A DNA stretch of 64,000 nt from Paragyromitra xinjiangensis (taxonomy: Eukaryota > Ascomycota > Pezizomycetes > Pezizales > Discinaceae): contig JBCAMK010000016.1 of NCBI GenBank assembly GCA_038503065.1, positions 682,001-746,000 of the forward strand. Direction: 5' to 3'. Under the pieces are notes generated by a model that saw only the letters and a program-made list of their open reading frames with translations, did not search any database and was not told the DNA's origin. Made by a program: the position numbers and the translations under genes. This document shows, one piece after another, positions 1 to 8,446 of the stretch (its first letter is position 1; each line of letters begins with the position of its first letter).

Positions 1-132
1 CCCCCCAGAGTATCGCCATCAACACCCGCAACTCCCGTCTGACTTGTTTGGGCACCCATCACACCTACACCTCTTGCTGGACGCAAACGCACATCCAGCC
101 ACCTTTCCCCCCACCTCACCCGAACCTCCAAC

Positions 133-1563
133 ATGTCTGCACCCGAAGGCAGCACTGCCCTCTCCGCCTTTGATTCCACAGATCTCCCTATGGAAGACAA
201 ACCCGCTTCCAACCACAGCAGCTCCTCCAGTGAACACGATGACAATCAAAGCGTCGGAGGCCAGGAATTTAATTCCAACCTCAACTTCACACAAATCCCC
301 GCCGAAGAAATGGCAAACATGACCAATGCCACCACCACCAATTATCTCGCTTGGTTCATCCAGAGCCAATTCAACTCAATGAAGGACGAATTTGAGAGAC
401 AAATGGACACCCTCCTAGCCCAAATCAAATTCAATAACATCCAAAATACCAACACCACCTCCAAACTCGCGGAAATTAAAGCTCAAAATATATCCCTCCA
501 AAACACCGTCCGCTCTTTAGATGCCAGACTCCTTCACCTTCAAACCAACCAAAGCGCCAAAACCAACACCCCTGCCGCAAACAAACCTCCAACCACAAAC
601 ATCAGCAAACCTCCCAACACCACCAACAAAGCACAAGAAACCTACGCCAGCAAAGTTACAACAGCACCTGGCGAAAGCAACTTCACCACCGTCACCAACC
701 GCAAAACTCCAAAAATCCAACCATTATACAAGCCTGACTTCACCACTGATAAGAGAGAGATCATACTTGAACTCACTGAACCCCTCCCGATCTCAGCCAC
801 CCCAGACTCCATACTCAACGCCATCAACAACCGCCTAGGAGCCGTTAATACAGGCATCCTAGCCGTTCGCAAAACCAACAACGACAACCTTATCCTCACC
901 ACCAAACCTAACGAAGCAGCTGACAAATTCATCGAACAATACGAACATGAAATCACCTCAGCATGCAACCTCCTCAAAATCCCAATCACCAACATCAGAA
1001 TCAACAGCAGGTGGTCAAAATTCATCATCAACGCTGTCCCACTCAACTTCAACCTCGAACCTGTCACACCCACCACCATCACCAAAGCCCTTCAAGCCGC
1101 CCTACCTGATGTACAACTAGCCCAAGCCCCAAGATGGCTATCCAAAGAAGAAAAACGCATCGGCAAAAAAGCCTCCTCCATCGTCATCGCCCTGCCAGCC
1201 AGACATACCCTCAAAACCCTAGGCTTTACCTACCTCAACATTCTAAATGCCACTTGTAAAATCCCTGAATATCATCCAATCAACCCCACCACCCAATGCC
1301 GAAACTGTCGAAAACTAGGACACCACGACGCCACCTGCAAACAAGAAGTTGCCTGTGCCATTTGCGCACTTGCTCACCACACCAAAGACCACAAATGCAA
1401 CCAAATCACATGCAAAGGTGGCGCCAGATGCACACACATGCCACTTAGGTGCGCCTGCTGCAACACCAATCAACACACCGCCATTGACTGCCCAGAAAAA
1501 ATGAAAACCAGAGCACTCTACCTTGCTCAACGCGCACAAAAAATCAACAACCGTAATGATTAA
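133..1563 (+). CDS. LINE-A ORF1, gag-like RNA-binding protein (476 aa)
   Basis: Nucleocapsid-like ORF1 protein of a non-LTR retrotransposon, expected to bind element RNA and form the ribonucleoprotein used for integration. Starts at ATG 133 (MSAPEGSTAL); the same start is kept in A2 at 5808. A predicted coiled-coil stretch lies near residues 75-135, followed by a Thr/Pro/Asn-rich linker and a region near 195-300 aligning with the RRM-like part of the B ORF1. The C-terminus has CX2CX4HX4C (CRNCRKLGHHDATC), CX2CX3HX6C (CAICALAHHTKDHKC), a CX4CX5CXH module and CX2CX4HX4C (CACCNTNQHTAIDC). The stop codon overlaps the ORF2 start (ATGATTAA, 1556-1563). The frame is intact. Confidence 0.88.
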   Translation: MSAPEGSTALSAFDSTDLPMEDKPASNHSSSSSEHDDNQSVGGQEFNSNLNFTQIPAEEMANMTNATTTNYLAWFIQSQFNSMKDEFERQMDTLLAQIKFNNIQNTNTTSKLAEIKAQNISLQNTVRSLDARLLHLQTNQSAKTNTPAANKPPTTNISKPPNTTNKAQETYASKVTTAPGESNFTTVTNRKTPKIQPLYKPDFTTDKREIILELTEPLPISATPDSILNAINNRLGAVNTGILAVRKTNNDNLILTTKPNEAADKFIEQYEHEITSACNLLKIPITNIRINSRWSKFIINAVPLNFNLEPVTPTTITKALQAALPDVQLAQAPRWLSKEEKRIGKKASSIVIALPARHTLKTLGFTYLNILNATCKIPEYHPINPTTQCRNCRKLGHHDATCKQEVACAICALAHHTKDHKCNQITCKGGARCTHMPLRCACCNTNQHTAIDCPEKMKTRALYLAQRAQKINNRND

Positions 1564-4500
1564 ACACACAACACAGATTACAGGAATAGCCCAAGTGCAA
1601 CAACTGAATTGCGCTAAAGGAAAGGCCTCCACTCTCTCAGTACTCCATCATGCAAACATCAACACCCAATTAGCCATACTCGCACTACAAGACCCATGGT
1701 CAGAAACCCAAGGCCTACCACCAAACATCACAAATTTTCATCGCTTTTCACTAACGAACCAGAATCCCAAATGCGTCACCTACATAAACGCAAACATGAA
1801 CCTGAATCCACGCATATCAACTTCTTTTTTCAACAACGCCATTTCAATCATAATCACTACAGCCATAGGTGACATTGAAATTTCAAATATTTACGCCAAC
1901 CACACACCCACAACACACACTTACCTCAACATGCACAACTTTCTCCCCATGCACATAATACTAGCAGACACAAACCTACACCACACATGGTGGTATGGAC
2001 TCGAAACAGACACCCATCGCACCTCCATAAACAAAACCAGAATCATAGCCAACCAACTCGTGGACTGGCTAGAAGATCACAACTACCAACTCATCAACCA
2101 CCCAGGAACCCTCACGCACTTCCCTAGAAATGGCAACAAAAATTCCATTATCGATCTCACCCTATTCAAGAACATACAACAATACCTCATAACATGGCAA
2201 TCCGATCAAGGTCTAAGAGATAACTCTGATCACACCCTAATCACAACCACCATCTTCCTCCCGCCAAAACCCACAGCAACACCCAAACGCAACCTCAGCA
2301 AAACAAACTGGACTCAATTCCACGACATAATAAAACAATCAGCACTCAATAATTCCCAACCCACCAACGCCAATGAAACCACCAAAGAATGTGAACAGCT
2401 CACCTCCCTCATACAATTTGCCACCATCACAGCCATACCCCTATCGAAACCCAGCCAACACTCCAAAGGCTGGTGGACCAATGAACTCTCCAAATTAAAA
2501 AGGAAAATAAACACCATCAACCACATAATCAAACGACCCAATCCACTACAGCACGCCAAAAGTCTCCTCAAAAACCTTCGAACGCAATGGAAAATCGAAA
2601 TCAATGAAGCAAAAAAACATCACTGGCATCAACGGTTATCCACCAACGATCCCAAAAAAATCTGGCAGGCCATCAAGCAAACCAATGGCCGCAGACCCCC
2701 CACAACCATTCAACCTCTACACAACGCACCCAACTTTGAAGCACAATGCAATGCTTTCAAGTCCACCTTCTTCCCACCCATTCCCGCCTCTCACCAACCA
2801 CTACCACAAAATTGGCTTCCCCCACCAGCATCAGATCAATCTTCCAACACACCCCATGTCACCCCAGAATTAATTTCCAAATTGCTCGCCAAAACCTCCC
2901 CCGAATCCGCCCCAGGACACGATGGGATCCTCTATCTTCACCTACAACACACTCATCAAGCTGCTCCCCTACTCATCCCCAAAATCTTCACAGCCGCTCT
3001 TCGCTTTGGCGCCTTCCCCGATACATGGAAACAAGCAATCGTCACACCCATACCTAAGCCAGGCAAAGACGATCATTCCAAACCCAACGCCTACCGCCCC
3101 ATTTCATTATTATCATGTTTGGGCAAACTTCTAGAACGCATCATCACTAAACAACTAGAAATTGCTGCAATAAATTCAGGTGCAATAAACCACCAACATA
3201 CAGGTGGGCGCACGGGAATCTCGGCAATAGACACTCTACAACAAATCATCACGCCATCCCAATCCTGGCTTGACACTCCTGCTACAACAGGACACCAAAA
3301 GCAACTACGACCCTCCATCCTCACCACAGACATCGAAGGAGCCTTCAACTGCGTCATTCATCAACAAATGACAGCGATTTTCCTTCATTTCAAATTTCCC
3401 ACATACCTCATACAATGGTACAAGAGCTTCACCACCAATCGAACAATAGCTTTTCGCTTCAATAACACTACAAGCTCAACACTACCTTTCAACAGTGGAC
3501 TCCCTCAAGGATCTGCTGTCTCATCCATTGCCTTCACCATATACAGTGCTGCACTAGACACCGTACCATCACCCTCTAACCTCACTTATTCCAACACCTA
3601 CATAGATGATAACGCCATGCTACAAGCAAGTTTTTCACAAAAATTTGCCACCATGACACTGCAACAACGCCTCAACCTCAAGATTGAAAGAGGCTCACAC
3701 CTTAATATCCTCTTCTCCCCACCCAAAACGGAACTCATGCACCTAAGACTCAACTCCAGAATCAAAGACCCCATTCCCACTCCCATCACACTCTACAATC
3801 AAAATATCCTACCCACCGAGCAAAACCGCATGTTAGGTCTCATAATCGATCGAAGATTAACCTTTCATCAACACACACATCATATCGTCGCCTCCCTACT
3901 CAAAACCAAAGGAGTCATTTATCCCCTTCTCAAATCCATACACCTCACCCCCACTACAATTCATCACATCTTACAAATAGTTCACATCCCCAAAATGCTA
4001 TGGGGCTCCCCCATATGGTGGACAGGCGCACCCACCATAATAGATAACATTCAACCTGCATACCACAGCCTCGCCCGTCTCATCACGGGCCTTCCCAGAT
4101 ACACCAAAATAACTCACCTCCTGCGCGAAGCTGCTTTACCACCGCTCAATTTACTGCTAGATTACCATTCACAAAAATACGGCATACGCATCTTAAAAAA
4201 CAACGTGTTTAATCCAGCCTTCCTTCCGCTACTCAAGCTCCTTCCACAAACAACAGAATACAAAGGAACAGGACTCAAAAGAATAGCCTTCCTGCTCCAA
4301 CCCCTCATCAACAATTTACCCCTCGAAAGACTTGAATTTCCCTTTCATTCTTCATTTCTTACGTCAAGTTCTTTACAAATTTCCCAACTTTCCAAACAAC
4401 AAACAGCCACGCAACACATAAATTGGACAGGCACATTAGAAAATGCCTGGCTCGTGTACACAGATGGCTCCCTCAATGACAACGGACATACATCCTCCGG

Positions 4501-5140
4501 TGCATACATCGCCCACATACGCTATGGCATCACCACACAAACATACACACCTTCCTGCGCCCTCGGACATCATGCCGAGAACGAAGACGCCGAAATCCAT
4601 GCCATCCAAGAAGCCTTAGCTCTCTTGCTTCAACATATCATTTATCCAACTTCCATATATATATGCGTTGACAACCAAAATGCCCTAAAATCACTAGCAG
4701 GAGGACCCACACATAACAAGGAATACCTGTGGCACGCACTTAACGCATGCAATTCACTCCAAAACATAGGATGCTCCATCAGCGGTATATGGACTCTCTC
4801 CCACACACAAATCTTTGGCAACGAAAAAGCCGATCAACTGGCCACGTTCGCCCACAATCAACCTCTCTGCCCATGGCATCGTCTTACCCTCGGACACCTC
4901 TCACTCCTACCTAAAAAACACCTACTCAAATCATGGGCCTCTAATACTTCAGAGACTGTCACACTCCACATCGCACAAAATCTCACATCATTATCACGAA
5001 AACGGTTTTCCAAACTTGCAAAAGTACGCAATCAAGTACATTTCATCGATCCCACCGGATTCACTGACCCACTCATATGCACATGCGGCGAACAGGATGG
5101 CTCCTACCATCGCATTATGTCCTGCAAATTCAGAAACTAA
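1556..5140 (+). CDS. LINE-A ORF2, APE endonuclease / reverse transcriptase / RNase H (1194 aa)
   Basis: Polyprotein for target-primed reverse transcription. The frame is open from upstream, but ATG 1556 is chosen because its product (MIKHTTQITGIAQVQQLNC) aligns with the start of LINE-B ORF2. Endonuclease: ADTNLHHTWW at about 137-146, where GDFN is usual, then SIIDLTLF and NSDH. Reverse transcriptase: SYRPISLLSC-like block, TDIEGAFNCV, GLPQGSAVSS and YIDD at about 682-685. RNase H: YTDGS at about 968, ENEDAEIHAIQEAL, VDNQNAL and SHTQIFGNEKAD. The terminal motif is CXCX7HX4C. It ends about 50 codons before the B homologue. A KPDWNIFF-like stretch in another frame after the stop suggests a lost C-terminal tail. 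The ADTN change raises doubt about endonuclease activity. Confidence 0.85.
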   Translation: MIKHTTQITGIAQVQQLNCAKGKASTLSVLHHANINTQLAILALQDPWSETQGLPPNITNFHRFSLTNQNPKCVTYINANMNLNPRISTSFFNNAISIIITTAIGDIEISNIYANHTPTTHTYLNMHNFLPMHIILADTNLHHTWWYGLETDTHRTSINKTRIIANQLVDWLEDHNYQLINHPGTLTHFPRNGNKNSIIDLTLFKNIQQYLITWQSDQGLRDNSDHTLITTTIFLPPKPTATPKRNLSKTNWTQFHDIIKQSALNNSQPTNANETTKECEQLTSLIQFATITAIPLSKPSQHSKGWWTNELSKLKRKINTINHIIKRPNPLQHAKSLLKNLRTQWKIEINEAKKHHWHQRLSTNDPKKIWQAIKQTNGRRPPTTIQPLHNAPNFEAQCNAFKSTFFPPIPASHQPLPQNWLPPPASDQSSNTPHVTPELISKLLAKTSPESAPGHDGILYLHLQHTHQAAPLLIPKIFTAALRFGAFPDTWKQAIVTPIPKPGKDDHSKPNAYRPISLLSCLGKLLERIITKQLEIAAINSGAINHQHTGGRTGISAIDTLQQIITPSQSWLDTPATTGHQKQLRPSILTTDIEGAFNCVIHQQMTAIFLHFKFPTYLIQWYKSFTTNRTIAFRFNNTTSSTLPFNSGLPQGSAVSSIAFTIYSAALDTVPSPSNLTYSNTYIDDNAMLQASFSQKFATMTLQQRLNLKIERGSHLNILFSPPKTELMHLRLNSRIKDPIPTPITLYNQNILPTEQNRMLGLIIDRRLTFHQHTHHIVASLLKTKGVIYPLLKSIHLTPTTIHHILQIVHIPKMLWGSPIWWTGAPTIIDNIQPAYHSLARLITGLPRYTKITHLLREAALPPLNLLLDYHSQKYGIRILKNNVFNPAFLPLLKLLPQTTEYKGTGLKRIAFLLQPLINNLPLERLEFPFHSSFLTSSSLQISQLSKQQTATQHINWTGTLENAWLVYTDGSLNDNGHTSSGAYIAHIRYGITTQTYTPSCALGHHAENEDAEIHAIQEALALLLQHIIYPTSIYICVDNQNALKSLAGGPTHNKEYLWHALNACNSLQNIGCSISGIWTLSHTQIFGNEKADQLATFAHNQPLCPWHRLTLGHLSLLPKKHLLKSWASNTSETVTLHIAQNLTSLSRKRFSKLAKVRNQVHFIDPTGFTDPLICTCGEQDGSYHRIMSCKFRN

Positions 5141-5466
5141 GAACGGCAAGATTTCTTAAAAATTCAAAACCAGATTGGAATATTTTCTTTTCGTCTAAGT
5201 TAAATTTTTCCGAGTTTTTTTCTTCTATGAACCTATTAGGGTTATAAAATTTTTGTTGCGAATAAGTAGGGGGATGATTGATTTGGTTTTCCTTTCAGTT
5301 ATTTTTCTTTCTTTTTTGTATTCCTTTTGTTAAAATTTTTGTTTTTTTTGTTTATTAGGAATTGGTTCGAAAAACGGGGAGGAATTTTTTGTAGATGGCG
5401 GCGGATGAGGCGATATACTTTAGTATTAGGGCCGTAGAATGAAAACACTAAAACACTAAAACACTA
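5141..5466 (+). other. LINE-A 3' UTR and octamer tail
   Basis: Non-coding, T-rich 3' UTR with no gene. It contains the GATGGCGG..GGATGAGGCGATATACTT block (5395-5421), alignable with LINE-B and LINE-E 3' UTRs, and ends in three AAAACACT-type repeats. Confidence 0.75.
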
Positions 5467-6144
5467 GAGGCAGTATATAATATGCGACCGCCCACCTCGC
5501 TCCTACTTTTCCTCCATCATCTCCGACCGCAAACTCAACACCACAAACCATCTCTCTCAGAATCTCACAGAACCAAAAGTCTCTATCTCTTTGGGCTCGT
5601 TTATCACCACACCCCACTCCGCATCTTGGAATTCATCACTCCCATCGCTCCCCCATCAACCTGGCTCCCAATACTCCTCCCAGAGTATCGCCATCACCAC
5701 CCGCAACTCCTGTCCAACTTGTTTGGGCACCCATTACACCCACACCTCTTGCTGGGCACAAACGCACATCCAGCCACCTCTCCCCCCACCTAACCCGAAC
5801 CTCCAACATGTCTGCACCCGAAGGCAGCACCGCCCTCTCTGCCTTTGACCCTGCAGACTTCCCAATGGAAGATAAACCCGTTTCCAACCACAGCAGTTCC
5901 TCTAGTGAACATGACGACGATGAAAGCGTCGGAGGTCAGGAGTTCAACTCCAACCTCAACTTTACTCAAATCCCCGCCGAAGAAATGGCAAACATGTCCA
6001 ACGCCACCTCCACCAATTATCTTGCCTGGTTCATCCAAAGCCAATTCAATTCAATGAAAGATGAATTTGAGAGACAGATAGACACCCTCTTAGCTCAAAT
6101 CAAATTCAACAACATCCAGAACACCAACACCACCTCCAAACTTG
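5467..6144 (+). mobile_element. LINE-A copy A2, 5' fragment
   Basis: Starts directly after the A1 tail with a TATA-like GTATATAATATG (5472-5483), which may be the element's own promoter, and holds about 340 bp of 5' UTR (CT-rich, Pro-codon rich in several frames, no separate gene). From 5686 it matches the first bases of the window. Homology with A1 stops at about 6144, inside ORF1. Then come 17 unassigned bases and the 5' end of element C1. Confidence 0.8.
5808..6144 (+). pseudogene. LINE-A ORF1, N-terminal fragment
   Basis: The first ~112 residues of the A ORF1 protein (MSAPEGSTAL start, coiled-coil region near EEMANMSNATSTNYLAWF), very close to A1. The frame runs on into unrelated sequence of element C1 and stops at 6233, so the product lacks the RRM-like region and all Cys/His modules. 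Differences from A1 are mostly single substitutions, so the truncation is recent relative to the split of the copies, or was made with a rearrangement. Confidence 0.85.
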
Positions 6145-6189
6145 CCATCTCCAGCAAAACTGACAACAACAACGCCAAAGTGACTTTTT

Positions 6190-6520
6190 GGTCACAACTC
6201 CACCAGTTTTACTCCGATTGCTCTACTTTTTGATTATTCGGACTCGCCTCGCTGCCCCCGTTCGATCCTGCTATTGTACGTCTGGTTTGCACCGGATTTG
6301 CAAAAGTTGTTGTCGAATTCGCTTATTTACCCCTCACTTCCCAAAAACCTAACCAAATCTTGAGATTCTGCATTTTCTCATAACTCCACCAGTTTTCGTC
6401 CGATTAGCTCGACCCCGGGCTTTTTGGAACCGCCTTAGCGCGCCCGTTCGATCGCCCTCTCGTTCGTTCGGATCCGACCAGAACTGCAGAAGTTCTGATC
6501 GATTTCCCACCCCCCTCCGC
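6190..6520 (+). promoter_or_regulatory. C1 5' UTR with two related monomers
   Basis: Two segments share the order AACTCCACCAGTTTT..TCCGATT, then CGCTGCCCCCGTTCGATC or CGCGCCCGTTCGATCG, then CGTTCGGA or GTACGTCTGG, then TGCARAAGTT. They start near 6197 and 6383. The layout resembles tandem 5' monomers with promoter function in other LINEs; that function is inference. The same order is seen in C2 and C3. Confidence 0.55.
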
Positions 6521-6591
6521 TAGGGACCCCCTCCAGGGCCCAGCAACACCCCCAACACACCCCACCTCCTGTTGGTTCAGGACCCTTCTCT

Positions 6592-8139
6592 ATGTCTTCC
6601 TCTTCATCTAGAGGCAAAGGGAGAGGCAGAGGCTTCAGGTCTCCCTCTTCTGTGGCTAGCTCACCTCAAAACTCGCTCCAAACGCCATTTGGCGCCCCTA
6701 CAACACCCCCAAACACCCGATTTTCGCCTCTGCTCCATGGGGACCCAGAGCAAACACCCACTCAAGCCCTGCCACTTCGCCCAGCAGTCCCCCTACCTCA
6801 CTATGCCTCCCTGCCCGCCACAGAGCCCACAGAGAGTAGCTCTGTCCTCCTGGAAGAGTCTGACTCTGACATGACGGACACTGAGGGACCCCTCACCTTC
6901 TCTACCACCCTACCTCCAGTCATCCAGATGGATGATTCTAACAGCAATTTGGATCGCCTTGGTGCCATTGGTACTGGGGAGAACTACAACCCCTCCCTCT
7001 TCGCAGTGATGGATGAGCAGAACAGGCTCATCAAAGCACTCACAAAATGCGTCAAACAGCTTGAAAAAGCTATCAACACACCCCCACCAGCCCCTACCTT
7101 CCACAACGATCCAGCTCTAGTGGAAAAGGTGGCTACCCTCACCTCCAAGGTTGCAGACCTTGAACAGAAACGGACCCTCCCAACCATTCTGACTTCTGCC
7201 AACCTCCCCCTACCTCCAGCAGCTGCTCCCCCACCAGTCACCACTTCCTGGGCTCAGGTTGCCTCTAAAAGGGCTTCCAGACCCGCCAGCAAGGCCTCCA
7301 AGCCTCCCAAACAACCTACAGCGCCTCCCAAACGCGACAGAACCCTCATCATCACCATGAATGGTCTACCCATTCCTGATGACATCACCCCACTTCTCAT
7401 TCGCAATGCAGTCAATGCAGCCCTGGAAAGGCCACTGATTGCAGAAGTGCGATTCACTCCTACCCACCATGTGCAGCTCATTGCTGTCACCTCCACTACC
7501 TCCGACTCCCTCCTTAAGCAAAGACAGAAGCTTGAGGAAGTTGTCCGCACCACCATTCCCAATGCCACCAGCATGGAGAAGGAAGCAGTCCTGACCCAAG
7601 TTGTTGTGCACAACGTTCCCACCTCCATCCCCTCTAGCGAAGAGGGATTCCAGCAGATCAGGTCTGAGGTTGAGCAGTTCAACCCAGGCACCACCCTACT
7701 TCGCGACCCCCGCTGGCTCACCAGACCTGAGCAGAGAGAGGGGAAACAGGCATCCTCCATGGTTCTTACCATTGTGGGGAAGCAGCCTGCCACCACTGCC
7801 CTTGAGAGAGGGCTCTCCATGTTTGGACTTCGTCACAAAGTCACCAAATACCTTCGCTTTGGGCCAGACACCCAATGTACTACCTGCCTGGCCTTTGGTC
7901 ACCCACAACAACACTGTACCAGCAAAACCCCTTACTGCAACATCTGCGCTGGGCCACATACAGCATCCTCTCACTCCTGCGCAACCTCCTCTTGCACCAT
8001 CAAGGGAGCTCCCTGCCTCCACACTATCATCCGTTGCAAGAACTGTAACGAACAGCATCGTGGTAACTTCTCTGGTTGCCTCACACTCACACAAGCAAGA
8101 CTTAGAGCCAGCGAACGTCAGGATCGCATGGTTGTTTAA
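6592..8139 (+). CDS. C1 ORF1, gag-like protein (515 aa)
   Basis: LINE-type ORF1 protein. Starts at ATG 6592; C2 and C3 keep this start. N-terminus: Ser run and RG repeats (SSSSSRGKGRGRGF), typical of RNA binding. A coiled coil lies near 140-190 (MDEQNRLIKALTK; VATLTSKVADLEQKR), then an Ala/Pro/Lys-rich linker, then an RRM-like region near 245-330 (RTLIITMNGLPIPDDITPLL). C-terminal cluster: CX2CX4HX4C (CTTCLAFGHPQQHC), CX2CX3HX6C (CNICAGPHTASSHSC), CX4CX6CXH, CX2CX3HX6C (CKNCNEQHRGNFSGC). It is intact and about 96% identical to C2 ORF1 by eye. No ORF2 follows, so its protein can only act with enzymes from another element. Confidence 0.87.
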   Translation: MSSSSSRGKGRGRGFRSPSSVASSPQNSLQTPFGAPTTPPNTRFSPLLHGDPEQTPTQALPLRPAVPLPHYASLPATEPTESSSVLLEESDSDMTDTEGPLTFSTTLPPVIQMDDSNSNLDRLGAIGTGENYNPSLFAVMDEQNRLIKALTKCVKQLEKAINTPPPAPTFHNDPALVEKVATLTSKVADLEQKRTLPTILTSANLPLPPAAAPPPVTTSWAQVASKRASRPASKASKPPKQPTAPPKRDRTLIITMNGLPIPDDITPLLIRNAVNAALERPLIAEVRFTPTHHVQLIAVTSTTSDSLLKQRQKLEEVVRTTIPNATSMEKEAVLTQVVVHNVPTSIPSSEEGFQQIRSEVEQFNPGTTLLRDPRWLTRPEQREGKQASSMVLTIVGKQPATTALERGLSMFGLRHKVTKYLRFGPDTQCTTCLAFGHPQQHCTSKTPYCNICAGPHTASSHSCATSSCTIKGAPCLHTIIRCKNCNEQHRGNFSGCLTLTQARLRASERQDRMVV

Positions 8140-8446
8140 GTTTTCCCCTACCTGTTATGATTTAACCAGCCTTCAGGGGTCTTAGGACTCAGTGGAAGGA
8201 GTGCTATAGGCACAAAACATGCAATGGTGAAGGAAAAAGGAACAGGTTGAGATCTTCGGGTAGTCACTTGTCTTTCCTTATCATATCAACTGACGATGAG
8301 CCTGAGAGAGGCTGAGATGGAACTGGCGGAGGATTTAGTTAGTTTGTTTTTGTTTTTTTTTTTTTCGTTCCTGTTGGTTTTTCTCTTATTGTACGCCATA
8401 TCCGATTCGGATGCATGCGAGTATGAACAATAAATAAATAAATAAA
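8140..8446 (+). other. C1 3' UTR with terminal hairpin and TAAA tail
   Basis: No gene. Contains a CTATAGGCACAAAACATG..ATGGTGAAGGA block (8201-8234), a T-run, and near the end GCCAT plus the hairpin ATCCG-ATT-CGGAT (8400-8412), then ATGAACAATAAATAAATAAA. Both the block and the hairpin recur in C2, C3 and LINE-D2, which marks them as likely recognition signals for a shared reverse transcriptase. Confidence 0.75.

Larger units (their letters stand above)
1..5466 (+). mobile_element. LINE-A copy A1, 5' end outside the window
   Basis: APE-type non-LTR retrotransposon with two open frames, ORF1 and ORF2, and a 3' UTR that ends in an octamer tail (AAAACACT repeated, 5441-5466). The first bases of the window match A2 from about 5686 on, so A1 begins roughly 200 bp before the window and position 1 lies in its 5' UTR. 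A second A copy starts directly after the tail, so A1 and A2 are head to tail. The 3' UTR carries a GATGGCGG..GGATGAG block near 5395-5421 that also occurs in LINE-B and LINE-E. The coding strand is very poor in G (4 G in 541-600). Confidence 0.9.
6162..8446 (+). mobile_element. Family C copy C1, ORF1-only non-LTR element
   Basis: A 2.3-kb unit defined by comparison with C2 and C3. All begin GACAACAACAACGCC, have a 5' UTR of two related segments, one ORF1 and a ~300-bp 3' UTR ending in a hairpin and a (TAAA)n tail. No reverse transcriptase or endonuclease sequence lies between ORF1 and the tail in any copy. Its left neighbour is a LINE-A ORF1 fragment and its right neighbour is LINE-E ORF2. 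No target-site duplication is visible, so the flanks may have been rearranged. Confidence 0.85.
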
